Of a DNA stretch of 64,000 bases, positions 42,419 to 50,990 are shown in pieces. Below the pieces are notes generated by a model, which was not told where the DNA came from, did no database searches, and saw only the letters and a program-made list of their open reading frames with translations. The position numbers were made by a program, and so were the translations under genes. The stretch's first letter is position 1, and each line of letters starts with the position of its first letter. The DNA lies in assembly GCA_014208095.1 (NCBI GenBank), contig JACHMT010000001.1, forward strand, positions 1,550,001 through 1,614,000, read 5' to 3'. The DNA is from Actinospineispora eucalypti. GTDB lineage: Bacteria; Actinomycetota; Actinomycetes; Mycobacteriales; Pseudonocardiaceae.

Positions 42419-43555
42419 TACTGCAACGGCAGTTGAGGGCCTCTGCGATGATCTCGGCTCGTGGTGGTGGATCTTGCGGTGGCCGAGCTTGATCGGCTGC
42501 ATGAGCGGGTAGCGGGCCGGTTCCGGCGGGCGGAGCCGCGGGTGCGGATGCGTGAGTACGTGTCCGGGCTGGTTGCGGGGTTGGAACGGAAGAATGGGTG
42601 GACGCTGGCTGAACACGCCGGCGAGGGCTCGCCGGACGGGATGCAGCGGTTGCTGCGTTGGGCGGACTGGGATGTCGACGGGTTGCGCGATGGCGTGCGC
42701 GATCATGTTGTGGACCGGCTCGGCGACTCGGCCGCGGTGTTGATCCTCGACGACACCGGGTTCATCAAGAAGGGCAGGTGCCGTTTTCCTGGGTCACCGC
42801 CGATGAGGCCTACGGGCAGGTCAAGTACCTGCGGGTGTGGCTTGAACAGCACGACGCCGCCTACGTGCTGGCCACCAAACGCAACGACACCCTCGTCACC
42901 GCCGACGGTCTGCTGGGTGGCGAACAGCGTGCCGACGTTCTCATCGACGCGGTGAACCCGCGGGCCTGGCGCAGGTTGTCGGTCGGCGCGGGCGCGCACG
43001 GCCCACGGCTCTACGACTGGGCCCGGGTACCGATCCGGATCGGCTGGCGGGCCGGGCGCGGGCACTGGCTGCTCGCGCGACGTTCGATCAGCGACCCCAC
43101 CGAGATCGCCTACTACGTCTGCTACGGCCCTCGCCGGTCGACCCTCGTCGATCTGGCCTGGACCGCCGGGACCCGCTGGCGGATCGAGGAATGCTTCGCC
43201 CAAGCCAAGAACGAAGCCGGTCTCGACCACTACCAAGTCCGCAGCTACCGGGCCTGGTACGCGCACATCACCTTGTCCATGCTCGCCCTGGCCTGGCTCA
43301 CTGGGCTGCGCGTCCAGGCCACCGCCCAGACCGCCACAGACATCATTGACCAGGCTTCGCATCCCACCAGAAGGACATGATCAACCTGACGCTACCCGAG
43401 ATCAGACGCCTGATCACCGCGCTGATCATGCGACACGCCCCGCCACCCGCGCACGTCTGGTCCTGGTCACATTGGCGCCGACGACGCCAACACCAAGCCC
43501 GCCTCAGCCACTACCGACGACGAGGCCACCCGCTCACCCAACTGCCGTTGCAGTA
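42419..43555 (+). mobile_element. IS701-like insertion sequence B, internally deleted
   Basis: The element is 1137 bp with perfect terminal repeats TACTGCAACGGCAGTTG and CAACTGCCGTTGCAGTA. It lies between CTAG at 42415-42418 and 43556-43559. Its termini differ from element A, and it is about 250 bp shorter because part of its transposase gene is missing. Confidence 0.9.
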
Positions 43556-43559
43556 CTAG
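42461..43559 (+). pseudogene. IS701-family transposase of element B, deleted and frameshifted
   Basis: The N-terminal part (VAELDRLHERVAGRFRRAEPRVRMREYVSG...VLILDDTGFIKKG) runs to about 42775. The next homologous residues, VPFSWVTADEAYG, appear in another frame from about 42781, so about 82 codons plus a phase shift are lost compared with element A. The middle frame ends at 43380 (ATGA overlap). The C-terminal domain (LTLPEIRRLI, WSWSHWRRRRQ) follows in the -1 frame and takes its stop from the flanking CTAG. The protein cannot be made intact. Confidence 0.85.
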
Positions 43560-44951
43560 TACTCCAGCCGCACTTCGTGATCTTTCGTGGTAGGGTCTCG
43601 ATCTTGTGGTGGTGGAGGAGGATCTTGCGGCGTGGGTTGAGGGGCTGGATGAGCTGTTTGGGCTGGTAGCGGGCCGTTTCTTTCGGCCGGAACCGCGTCG
43701 GCGGGCTCGGGCGTATGTGCGGGGCCTGTTGGCGCCGCTGGCGGGGAAGAACGGGTGGACGCTGGCCGAGGTCGCTGGGGACGCGACACCGGACGGGATG
43801 CAGCGACTGCTCAACTCGGCGCACTGGGACGCCGACGGTGTGCGTGATGACCTGCGTGGATACGTCGCAGAACACCTCGGCGAGCCCGCCGGGGTGCTCA
43901 TCGTGGACGAGACGGGGTTCCTGAAGAAGGGTGTCAAGTCCGCTGGTGTGCAGCGCCAGTACTCCGGCACGGCGGGACGGGTGGAGAACTGCCAGCTGGG
44001 AGTGTTTCTGGCCTACGCCAGCGGCAAGGGGCGGACACTGATCGACAGGGAGCTCTACCTGCCGAAATCCTGGATCACCGACAGTGCCCGCCGCCAGGAA
44101 GCCGCGGTGGGCGACGAGGTCGAGTTCGCCACCAAAGCGGCACTCGCGCAAGTGATGCTCGGCCGTGCGCTGGATGCGGGCGTTCCGGCCTCTTGGGTGG
44201 CCGCGGACGAAGCCTACGGCCAGGACCACAAGTTCCGGACCTGGTGCGAACGCCGCCGGATTGGCTACGTCGTCGCGGTGCCCCGCAACCAGACCATCCC
44301 TTCCGATATCGGCGCGCCGGCCGGGCCCGACCGCGCCGACCGGGCCACCGCGCAGGCTCCTGAGCAGGCATGGAAGCGTCGTAGCTGCGCTGATGGCGCG
44401 AAGGGGCCGAGGATGTTCGACTGGGCGGTTGCCTCGATCTCCACCGGCGAACACACCCCACCGGGCTGGGGTCGCTGGCTGCTGGCGCGGCGCCAGATCC
44501 TGGCCCCCACCCAGATCGACTCAGGCCAGCAGCCGGAGCTGGCCTACTACCTGTGCGCCGGCCCACCCGGCACCACCGACGACGACCTCATCCGCGTCGC
44601 CGGCAGCCGCTGGGCCATCGAGGAGTGCTTCCAGACCGCGAAGAACGAGGTCGGACTCGACCAGTACCAGGTCCGCCGCTACGACGCCTGGTACCGCCAC
44701 ATCACCCTGGCGCTCCTCGCCCACGCCTACCTCGCGGTGACCGCCGCGATCACCCCAAAAGACCTGGTCACGGCCTCATCCCGCTCACCCTCGCGGAAAT
44801 CCGCCGTCTCCTGGCACACCTGACCCACACCGCCGCCGACCTCACCCACACCTGGTCCTGGTCACGCTGGCGCCGCCGCCACCAACACCGCGCCCGAACC
44901 AGCCACTACCAACGCCGATTACAACTCACATAACGAAGTGCGGCTGGAGTA
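43560..44951 (+). mobile_element. IS701-like insertion sequence, copy A2
   Basis: This is a second 1392-bp copy that reads as identical to A1, with the same terminal repeats. It is flanked by CTAG at 43556-43559 and 44952-44955. Together A1-B-A2 form a tandem block in one orientation with CTAG at every junction. Confidence 0.92.
43606..44823 (+). CDS. IS701-family transposase, zero-frame part (copy A2)
   Basis: The encoded 405 aa are identical to the A1 transposase. The DDE-type motifs, the GTG start and the slippery C-CCA-AAA (42217 equivalent, near 44754-44760) before the -1 frame C-terminal extension (to 44933) are all the same. Identity suggests recent duplication or gene conversion. Either copy could mobilise both A elements. 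Confidence 0.85.
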   Translation: MVVEEDLAAWVEGLDELFGLVAGRFFRPEPRRRARAYVRGLLAPLAGKNGWTLAEVAGDATPDGMQRLLNSAHWDADGVRDDLRGYVAEHLGEPAGVLIVDETGFLKKGVKSAGVQRQYSGTAGRVENCQLGVFLAYASGKGRTLIDRELYLPKSWITDSARRQEAAVGDEVEFATKAALAQVMLGRALDAGVPASWVAADEAYGQDHKFRTWCERRRIGYVVAVPRNQTIPSDIGAPAGPDRADRATAQAPEQAWKRRSCADGAKGPRMFDWAVASISTGEHTPPGWGRWLLARRQILAPTQIDSGQQPELAYYLCAGPPGTTDDDLIRVAGSRWAIEECFQTAKNEVGLDQYQVRRYDAWYRHITLALLAHAYLAVTAAITPKDLVTASSRSPSRKSAVSWHT

Positions 44952-45120
44952 CTAGTCCACTACCCGGCTTGAGCGGTGTTCGACGGCCACAAGTGCCGTG
45001 GAGGAAACTCCACCTGGTGCAGCCCGAGCGTCCGCGACGATCCTTGACCGAGGCGTACAGCGTGCGCGACCGGGGTCCCGATCCGGTCCACGCGAAACGG
45101 GCCGGTTCTGAAGGAGAAGA

Positions 45121-45984
45121 TCAGGCAGTCGGCTTCGCCGGGTCAGGCCTGGGGGTGGCAAGGGCTCCGAGTTCGACCGCGTGGCGGATGGTGGTGGGGC
45201 GGAAGTAGGCGCGTTCGGCGAGGGCTTGGGCGAGGCCGGGTGCGAGGGCCGCGGCGCGGAGGCGGCGTGGGGTGATCACGCGTGCCGAGCGTTGTTTGAG
45301 GCCGCGGATGATGTCGGCGACGACGGTGTGCAGCGGCACGGTTTGGAAGACGCCGCTGAAGCCGTTGACGAGTTCGGTGGCGGCGGGGTTGTCGAGCGCG
45401 TCCCTGATCATCGGTGTGCGGAAGATGATGGGGTGCACGCTGCCCACGGTGACCCCGCTGGTGCGCAGTTCCAGCCGTAGGGCGTTGCAGAGTGCCCAGA
45501 CGCCGGCCTTGCTGGCCGCGTAGGCGCCGAGCATGGGCGGGTGGATGTAGCCGACCATGGAGGACATGGCCAGCAGGTGCCCGCGTTGTTCGGTGACGTG
45601 TGGTGCGGCGGCTTTGAAGGTGCGCCACACGCCGCCGAGGTTGACCTCGATGACCCGGTCCCAGTCGGTGTCGGTGGTGGCGCTCAGGGCGGTGACCGGG
45701 CCGAGGACGCCGGCGGCGGCGATGGCCACGTCGAGGGACCCGAAGTGTTCTCGGACCTCGCTCATGACCGTGGTCAGCTGGTGCAGGTCGCGGACGTCGG
45801 TGGCCCAGCCGCGGGCTGTTCGGGTGTCTCCGAGGCGCGTGGCTTGGGCGTGGACGCGGTCGGCGTCCTGGTCCAGGAGCGCGATGCGGGCGCCTTCGGC
45901 CCGCAGTGCTTCGGCCAGCGCGACCCCGAAGCCTCCGCCGGCGCCGGTGACCGCGACGGTGCGGCCGTTCAGGTCGTAGCTCAT
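45121..45984 (-). CDS. Short-chain dehydrogenase/reductase
   Basis: This 287-aa SDR shows the Rossmann motif VTGAGGGFGVALAEAL (residues 13-28), the Asn-containing AAAGVLG region, catalytic Ser near 142 and Tyr155-Lys159 (YAASK). The ATG at 45984 overlaps the upstream hydrolase stop (ATGA). Substrate-loop residues suit a bulky alcohol or ketone. It is the last gene of a five-gene operon with oxidoreductases and a hydrolase. The NAD(H) or NADP(H) preference cannot be told with confidence. The long frame upstream of the ATG belongs to other genes. Confidence 0.88.
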   Translation of the reverse strand: MSYDLNGRTVAVTGAGGGFGVALAEALRAEGARIALLDQDADRVHAQATRLGDTRTARGWATDVRDLHQLTTVMSEVREHFGSLDVAIAAAGVLGPVTALSATTDTDWDRVIEVNLGGVWRTFKAAAPHVTEQRGHLLAMSSMVGYIHPPMLGAYAASKAGVWALCNALRLELRTSGVTVGSVHPIIFRTPMIRDALDNPAATELVNGFSGVFQTVPLHTVVADIIRGLKQRSARVITPRRLRAAALAPGLAQALAERAYFRPTTIRHAVELGALATPRPDPAKPTA

Positions 45985-46847
45985 GACGCGAGGAACTTCA
46001 GGACCGCCGGCACGAACCGCTGGTGGTGCTGGAAGACGCCGCCGTGCCCGGAGTCGGGGTAGATGATCAGTTGTGCGTTCGGGATGCGCTCGGCCAGCAC
46101 GCGGGACTGGCTGGTGGCGACCATCGCGTCGTTGTCGCCGTTGGCCACCAGCGTCGGTTGGGTGATCTTGCTGAGGTCGTGCGGCTCGCCGAGCCCGGCC
46201 TCTCGGATGGCTTTCAGCTGTGCGATGCGTGCCTGGTGGGAGATGGGCTTGTCGCGGTCCGCGGTGCGTTCGCGCAGGCGGGTCAGGTAGTCGGTCGCGG
46301 CCCGCCTGCCGGCGGTGTTGCGGTTGAAGAACAGGAAGTAACGCGGGTCCCGCCGGGTCAGCGCGGCCTGCAGGTACGCCTTCCCGACGATCAGCGGCAT
46401 TCTGGTCAGCCCGCCGCCGCCACGGTGTCCGGTGCCGGTCAGGATCAGCCGGCGCACCAGGTCCGGGTTGGTCAGGGTGACCTCTTGGGCGACGGCGCCG
46501 CCCAGGGAGAAGCCGAGCAGGTCGACCTGCTCGTGACCGAGGGTGCGGATGAACGAGGAGGCGTCGGCGGCCATCGCCGCGACCGTGTGCGGGACCTTGC
46601 CGCCGGTTGCTCCGATCCCCCGGTTGTCGAAGGCGATCACGTGGCGGTGCGCGGCCAGGCCGTCGACCAGGCGGGGATCCCAGTCGTCGAGCACCGCGGT
46701 GAAGTGGTGCAGCAACACCAGCGGTGTCTCGCTCCGGGGTCCGAGCTCCCGGTATACGAACGTGGTGTCGCCGACGTCGAGCGATTTGGTCGGGGTGTGC
46801 CGCCAACTGGTGGTGGCGGCGTCCAGGGGTGCCTTGGCGTTGGTCAT
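45981..46847 (-). CDS. Alpha/beta hydrolase
   Basis: This 288-aa alpha/beta hydrolase has the nucleophile elbow GFSLGG (Ser114), oxyanion residues near HHFT (residues 47-50) and a C-terminal His in YPDSGHGG. The acid residue probably lies in NGDNDAMV. Such enzymes hydrolyse esters, lactones or epoxides. The start ATG 46847 overlaps the preceding stop, and its own stop overlaps the SDR start. Within this operon it could open an ester or lactone made by an upstream oxidation. The exact substrate is unknown. Confidence 0.87.
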   Translation of the reverse strand: MTNAKAPLDAATTSWRHTPTKSLDVGDTTFVYRELGPRSETPLVLLHHFTAVLDDWDPRLVDGLAAHRHVIAFDNRGIGATGGKVPHTVAAMAADASSFIRTLGHEQVDLLGFSLGGAVAQEVTLTNPDLVRRLILTGTGHRGGGGLTRMPLIVGKAYLQAALTRRDPRYFLFFNRNTAGRRAATDYLTRLRERTADRDKPISHQARIAQLKAIREAGLGEPHDLSKITQPTLVANGDNDAMVATSQSRVLAERIPNAQLIIYPDSGHGGVFQHHQRFVPAVLKFLAS

Positions 46848-47629
46848 CGGTTCACTCCGTGAGTGGTCTCGGTGGTGAGCCGGCCGCGGTCGGCCGGTGG
46901 CAGGTCGGGGAAGGCCGGGGTGTCGATGCCGAGGCTTCCGGTGCTGGCCAGCGGGCGTACCCGTAGGAAGACGCCGGTGTGGTGGGTGTCGGCGGTCAGC
47001 GCGTGTTTCATCGCGTAGGCGTGGCCGCCGGGGGCGTAGGCGTAGTCCTGGGCCATGGCGACGGTCTTCCACAGGCTGATCGAGGTGTGCTCGAACGGCA
47101 GCTTGGATGAGATGTCCACGCTGCCGCGGTGGCCGGGGTGGTGCGCGGCGCGGCTGGCGGCGTGCATGTTGTTGCGCAGGAAGCCGGCCAGGTGGCGGGG
47201 CCGCAGCACGCCGTGCACGACCACCACCAGCGGCTCGTCGGCCGCGAGCGGTTGTGCGCCGGTGGCCGAGGGTGCCCAGCCGTGCCAGCGGTGGCTCTGC
47301 TCCCGCAGCCGCACCCGGGCCACCTCGCCGTCGAGGCTGAACCGGCCCCGGCCTTCAAGGGCGGTACATAGTGGACCGCGCCAGGCCGCCGCGGCGGCCT
47401 CGGGAGAGTCCCAGGCCGCGACCAGGGCGCATCCGCCGGGGATCACTCTTGGCACGATCGAGTGCGTGCCGTTGTTGGTGTGGTTCACGGTGGCGGCGCG
47501 CAGCCCGCCGGGCCCGCCGGCCAGCGCGGCCCGCACCGCGCGTCTCCAGCGCAGGACGCCCCCGGCGGGGCGGGCGACGGCGTCGATGGTCAGGAAGTCT
47601 CCGGCGCGGGCGGGTGCCACCGGGATCAC
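46844..47629 (-). CDS. Spheroidene-monooxygenase-like (CrtA family) protein
   Basis: This 261-aa protein resembles CrtA/spheroidene monooxygenase: FEHTSISLWKTVAMAQDYAYAPGGHAYAMKHALTADTHHTGVFLRVRPLAS has the typical SLW...A..YAY...H pattern near the C-terminus, and an N-terminal TVNHTNNGTHSI domain precedes it. CrtA members oxidise carotenoids with heme or flavin help; many actinobacterial members are of unknown function. The start is GTG, overlapping the OYE stop. With an OYE reductase, SDRs and a hydrolase it may oxidise a small or isoprenoid molecule. Family call moderately certain. Confidence 0.6.
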   Translation of the reverse strand: MIPVAPARAGDFLTIDAVARPAGGVLRWRRAVRAALAGGPGGLRAATVNHTNNGTHSIVPRVIPGGCALVAAWDSPEAAAAAWRGPLCTALEGRGRFSLDGEVARVRLREQSHRWHGWAPSATGAQPLAADEPLVVVVHGVLRPRHLAGFLRNNMHAASRAAHHPGHRGSVDISSKLPFEHTSISLWKTVAMAQDYAYAPGGHAYAMKHALTADTHHTGVFLRVRPLASTGSLGIDTPAFPDLPPADRGRLTTETTHGVNR

Positions 47630-48888
47630 CGGCCGCGCTTCGGGCGGAATGTCGCCCGACCGTTGCGACGCAGCATCGCCACCGTGGTGGCCAGCCGCCC
47701 CCGCTCCAGGTCGGGGGCCAGGCCGGCGCCGACACGGTGCAGTTGATCGGCGTGCCAGCCGATGTCGAGCAGCCCGTCGAGGGCCTTGAGGTCGGCGACC
47801 TTGCCCAGGACCCGCCGCATGCTATAGCGCAACTGGTGGGCGGTGAGGGCGTCGGCGCGTCCGGACAGGATCGCGTCCGCCGCGTCGGTAGTGGTCGCGG
47901 TGGGCCGGGCGATGCCCACCACGTCACACTCGCCGGATTCGACCGCCGCCCGCATCGCGGCGCGGGTGCGGAATCCGCCGGTGACCGCCAGCGGCAGGCC
48001 GCCGGCCAGGCCGCGCACGGTGCGGGCGTAGTCCAGGAAGTACGCCTCCCGGGCCCGGGTGCTGGCGGCGGCCGAGCCGGTCATCGCCGGTGACTCGTAG
48101 CTGCCGCCGCTGACCTCGACCAGGTCCAATCCTTCCCCGGCCAGCGCGGACACCACGGCCCGGGACTCGTCCTCGGTGAACCCGCCGCGCTGGAAGTCCG
48201 CCGAGTTGAGCTTGATCCCGACCGCGAAGCCGGGTGAGACCCGGGCGCGGATGCGGCGCACGACCTCGAGCACGAACCGCATCCGCCGCGCCGGGTCGCC
48301 GCCCCACTCGTCGGTGCGCCGGTTGGCCAGCGGAGACAGGAACTGCGCCACCAGGTAGCCGTGCGCGCCGTGCACCTGCACGCCGTCGAACCCGGCGGTT
48401 TCACACACCACCGCGGCGGTGGCGAACCGTTCGATGATGTGCTCGATCTCGACCGGCGTCAGCTCGCGGGGCGTGGCCGCGCCGGGCAGGTTGAGCGGGA
48501 TCGGGCTGGGGGCGACGGGGGTGTGCCCGAGCGCGAGCGGGTTGGACTGGCGTCCCGGGTGGTTCAGCTGGATCCAGATCGGGGCGCCGCCGTCGTGCGC
48601 GGACTTGGCCCAGCGGGTCAATGCGTCGAGGTCGCGCTCGTCCTCGATCACCACGTTGCCCGGCTCGCCCAGCTGACCGCGATCGACCATCACGTTCCCG
48701 GTCACCAGCAGCCCGTAACCGCCCTGGCCCCAGGTGGTGTACAGGCGTTCGAGACGGCCATCGGGTGCGTTGCTCCGGGTGCCCAGGGCTTCGCTCATCG
48801 CGGACTTCATGATCCGGTTGGGCAGTACCTGGCCGCAGGGCAGGCTCAGCGGATCGTGCAGGCCGGTTCGTTCGAGGGCGTTGTCCAC
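47626..48888 (-). CDS. Old-yellow-enzyme family NADH:flavin oxidoreductase
   Basis: This protein has 420 aa from GTG 48888. FMN TIM-barrel motifs are clear: NRIMKSAMSEALG, WIQLNHPGRQ, VQVHGAHGYLVAQFLSPLANRRTDEWGG and VGIARPTA. Unlike the OYE-like protein at 11 kb it has no Fe-S or second Rossmann domain, so it is a single-domain ene-reductase type. It reduces activated C=C bonds with NAD(P)H. It sits in the middle of the operon controlled from the 49.76-kb palindrome. The start is 35 bp after the upstream SDR stop. A detoxification or catabolic role for an enone is plausible. Confidence 0.87.
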   Translation of the reverse strand: MDNALERTGLHDPLSLPCGQVLPNRIMKSAMSEALGTRSNAPDGRLERLYTTWGQGGYGLLVTGNVMVDRGQLGEPGNVVIEDERDLDALTRWAKSAHDGGAPIWIQLNHPGRQSNPLALGHTPVAPSPIPLNLPGAATPRELTPVEIEHIIERFATAAVVCETAGFDGVQVHGAHGYLVAQFLSPLANRRTDEWGGDPARRMRFVLEVVRRIRARVSPGFAVGIKLNSADFQRGGFTEDESRAVVSALAGEGLDLVEVSGGSYESPAMTGSAAASTRAREAYFLDYARTVRGLAGGLPLAVTGGFRTRAAMRAAVESGECDVVGIARPTATTTDAADAILSGRADALTAHQLRYSMRRVLGKVADLKALDGLLDIGWHADQLHRVGAGLAPDLERGRLATTVAMLRRNGRATFRPKRGR

Positions 48889-48923
48889 GGTGCGCTTCTC
48901 GCTTTCGTCTCGGGTGCCGGAAC

Positions 48924-49739
48924 TCAGCCGGCGAGCTTGTTGACCTTGCGGATCTGCCGGTCGAAGAACCGGGACGGCGCGATGCGCCGCAGTGAGCTGA
49001 TCTGGGCCGCCGTCGTGCCGGCGGTGTAACGCGTCTTCGGCTTCGGGTCGGTGGCGGCCTTGACGATCACCTGGGCGACGACGCCTGGATCGTCGCCCGC
49101 CCGGATGCCCGCGCTCAGGACGTCGTCGGCGATGCGTCGCTGGACGGCATAGGCCGGTAGCGGGCCGTCGGGCTCGGTGACGCCCGCGTCGAAGCCGGTT
49201 TTGGTGTAGGCGGGCTCGACCAGCACCACCCGCACGCCGTGCTCGCGGACCTCGTGGTCCAGCGACTCCGAGTACCCCTCCACAGCGTGCTTCGAAGCGG
49301 CGTACACGGCCCCGTACGGCGCCGGGATCAGGCCGAGCACCGAGGAGATGTTGATGACGCGTCCACCGCCCCGGGCGCGCATGTGCGGCAGGACCGCCCT
49401 GGTCATACGCAGCACACCGAAGACGTTGACGTTGAACACGTGCCGGTCCTGGACCAGCGAACGCTCCTCGGCGGCGCCGGCCGAGCCGATGCCGGCGTTG
49501 TTGACCAGCACATCGATCCGCCCGAACCGATCGATCACCCGCTCCACCACATCGGTGGCCGACTCGTCGTCGGCCACGTCCAGGTCCATGAACGTCACCC
49601 CGTCCAGCGGGGCGACACCGGCGACGCAACGGCTGGTGCCGACCACCTCGTATCCCGCATCCACCAGCGCGCGGGCACCCGCCCGGCCGATCCCCGTGGA
49701 TGCACCCGTCACCAGCGCCACCGGCCTATCGATCGCCAT
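48924..49739 (-). CDS. Short-chain dehydrogenase/reductase
   Basis: This 271-aa SDR shows the cofactor motif VTGASTGIGRAGARAL (residues 10-25), NNAG near 80, catalytic Ser and Tyr146-Lys150 (YAASK). It is the first gene of the operon, and its start lies 25 bp from the edge of an AT-rich 26-bp palindrome shared with a divergent TetR gene. The ATG is well placed. With the second SDR (45.1 kb) it gives two alcohol/ketone steps in the same pathway. Substrate unknown. Confidence 0.9.
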   Translation of the reverse strand: MAIDRPVALVTGASTGIGRAGARALVDAGYEVVGTSRCVAGVAPLDGVTFMDLDVADDESATDVVERVIDRFGRIDVLVNNAGIGSAGAAEERSLVQDRHVFNVNVFGVLRMTRAVLPHMRARGGGRVINISSVLGLIPAPYGAVYAASKHAVEGYSESLDHEVREHGVRVVLVEPAYTKTGFDAGVTEPDGPLPAYAVQRRIADDVLSAGIRAGDDPGVVAQVIVKAATDPKPKTRYTAGTTAAQISSLRRIAPSRFFDRQIRKVNKLAG

Positions 49740-49763
49740 CGTCCGACCCCATCCCAGTTGCTA

Positions 49764-49789
49764 TTATGGTCGTAATATTATTACCATAA
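49764..49789. promoter_or_regulatory. AT-rich 26-bp palindrome, TetR operator
   Basis: Arms TTATGGT (49764-49770) and ACCATAA (49783-49789) flank a TAATATTA core, giving a nearly perfect palindrome with two mismatched pairs. It stands out as very AT-rich in high-GC DNA and lies between the SDR start and the TetR start, as expected for shared control. Confidence 0.75.
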
Positions 49790-49841
49790 GACAAAGAACG
49801 GTCGGATGGCAAGCGGTGGGCACGAGCGAGCGGAGGAGCGT

Positions 49842-50429
49842 GTGGCGCGGTACGGCGCGGAGCACAAGCAGGCGACGAAGCGGCGGATCCTCGAGGTGGC
49901 CGGCCATCGGTTCAAACAGGACGGCATCGACGGCTCGGGCATCGCCACCGTGATGAAAGACGCCGGACTGACCAACGGCGCCTTCTACCACCACTTTTCC
50001 TCTAAGGAGGACCTGGTGGCCAACGTGGTCGCCGAGCAGCTACGCGAGCAAGCCACCCAGTTCCGCGGCCGGCCACCCACCCGCGCCGGAGTCGAGCAGA
50101 TCGTGCGCGACTACCTCTCCCCGCAGCACCGCGACCACCCCAGCGACGGATGCCCCTCGGCCGCCCTGCTCGACGAGATCGGACGATCCACCCACCCGGT
50201 CAAACAGGCCTACACCGACGGCCTGATGACCATCGTCGACGACATCGCCGCCCGCCTCGCCCCGCACGACCCACCCTCCGCCCGCGCCAGGACACTCAAC
50301 GCGATCGCCCTGCTGGTCGGGACACTGCAGCTCAGCCGAGCCCTCGCCGACCCACAGCTCGCCGACGACCTGCTCCAACAGGGAATCCGAAACGCCCTGG
50401 CCGCACTGGGCATCAACGAGCCGGAATGA
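49842..50429 (+). CDS. TetR/AcrR family transcriptional regulator
   Basis: This protein has 195 aa. I place the start at GTG 49842 because the product then begins VARYGAEHKQATKRRILEVAGHRFK, which matches the usual N-terminus of this subfamily, and a GGAGGAG ribosome site is just upstream; an ATG at 49806 is the alternative. The helix-turn-helix reads FKQDGIDGSGIATVMKDAGLTNGAFYHHFSSKEDLVA. A conserved Cys (DGCPSAAL) lies in the regulatory domain, so electrophile sensing, as in NemR, is worth considering with an OYE as a target. It probably represses the divergent operon. Confidence 0.88.
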   Translation: MARYGAEHKQATKRRILEVAGHRFKQDGIDGSGIATVMKDAGLTNGAFYHHFSSKEDLVANVVAEQLREQATQFRGRPPTRAGVEQIVRDYLSPQHRDHPSDGCPSAALLDEIGRSTHPVKQAYTDGLMTIVDDIAARLAPHDPPSARARTLNAIALLVGTLQLSRALADPQLADDLLQQGIRNALAALGINEPE

Positions 50430-50675
50430 ATGAACGCGACATCACCCGCCTCAATGAGACGAGCGCTCGGCGCAGTGGCCGGGCGAGGAAATCGGAGCCC
50501 GGCTCGCGAACCACATCGTGGCGCGTTGGGAGGGCACTTTCCGGTGAGTTGATCGGATTGCCGCCGCGCTCGAACGGCACGAACCCAGGCGGCTAGGTCT
50601 GTTGACAGTCTGTGTGCGACTTCGGCCGGCGTGATGTTTCCGCTGGTGGGGTCTCGCTGCGGTTTGCTGAACAAG

Positions 50676-50862
50676 GCCCGCTACAGCCGAGACGCCAGCT
50701 TCGCGGCGCTACGCCAACAAGCCCGATTCGTTACCGCCATGGCCGCCAGCCCGATCATCGGCATCCTACTCGGCGGCCTGCTACTCGGCGTTGTGTCCGC
50801 CCGCGAAGCCCCGATCCCGCTGTCCTCGATCAAGGTCTGGAAGCACGACCAACCAGACACAC
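50676..50862 (+). pseudogene. TauE/SafE-like permease remnant
   Basis: A short reading-frame segment (about 60 aa) resembles the final membrane helix and tail of TauE/SafE permeases: ASPIIGILLGGLLLGVV... and SSIKVWKH. No start or main body of the protein is present, and the following DNA lacks family features. The stretch 50430-50985 is otherwise gene-free, with decayed-looking sequence. Confidence 0.4.
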
Positions 50863-50950
50863 CCACAAGCACGGACTCCCCAGAATCTGCCAGAAATTTG
50901 ACGCAAGACAGCGGGTTCGCCTCGGCCCCCGCAATCGAGCGATCTGTGCC

Positions 50951-50990
50951 TACAGGCGATATCTGTCACATACAGGCGCTAGTTGTCACT
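50951..50990. repeat. Two 20-bp direct repeats, IS21-like end signature
   Basis: TACAGGCGATATCTGTCAC at 50951 and TACAGGCGCTAGTTGTCAC at 50971 agree at 16 of 20 positions. Repeats of this form (GTGACA...GCCTGTA) are common at ends of actinobacterial IS21-like elements. No transposase remains, so it may be a leftover end. Confidence 0.45.

Noticed and set aside
41019-44955. The IS block as a composite transposon carrying cargo genes
   Set aside because: Between the two A copies there is only element B; no resistance or metabolic cargo exists.
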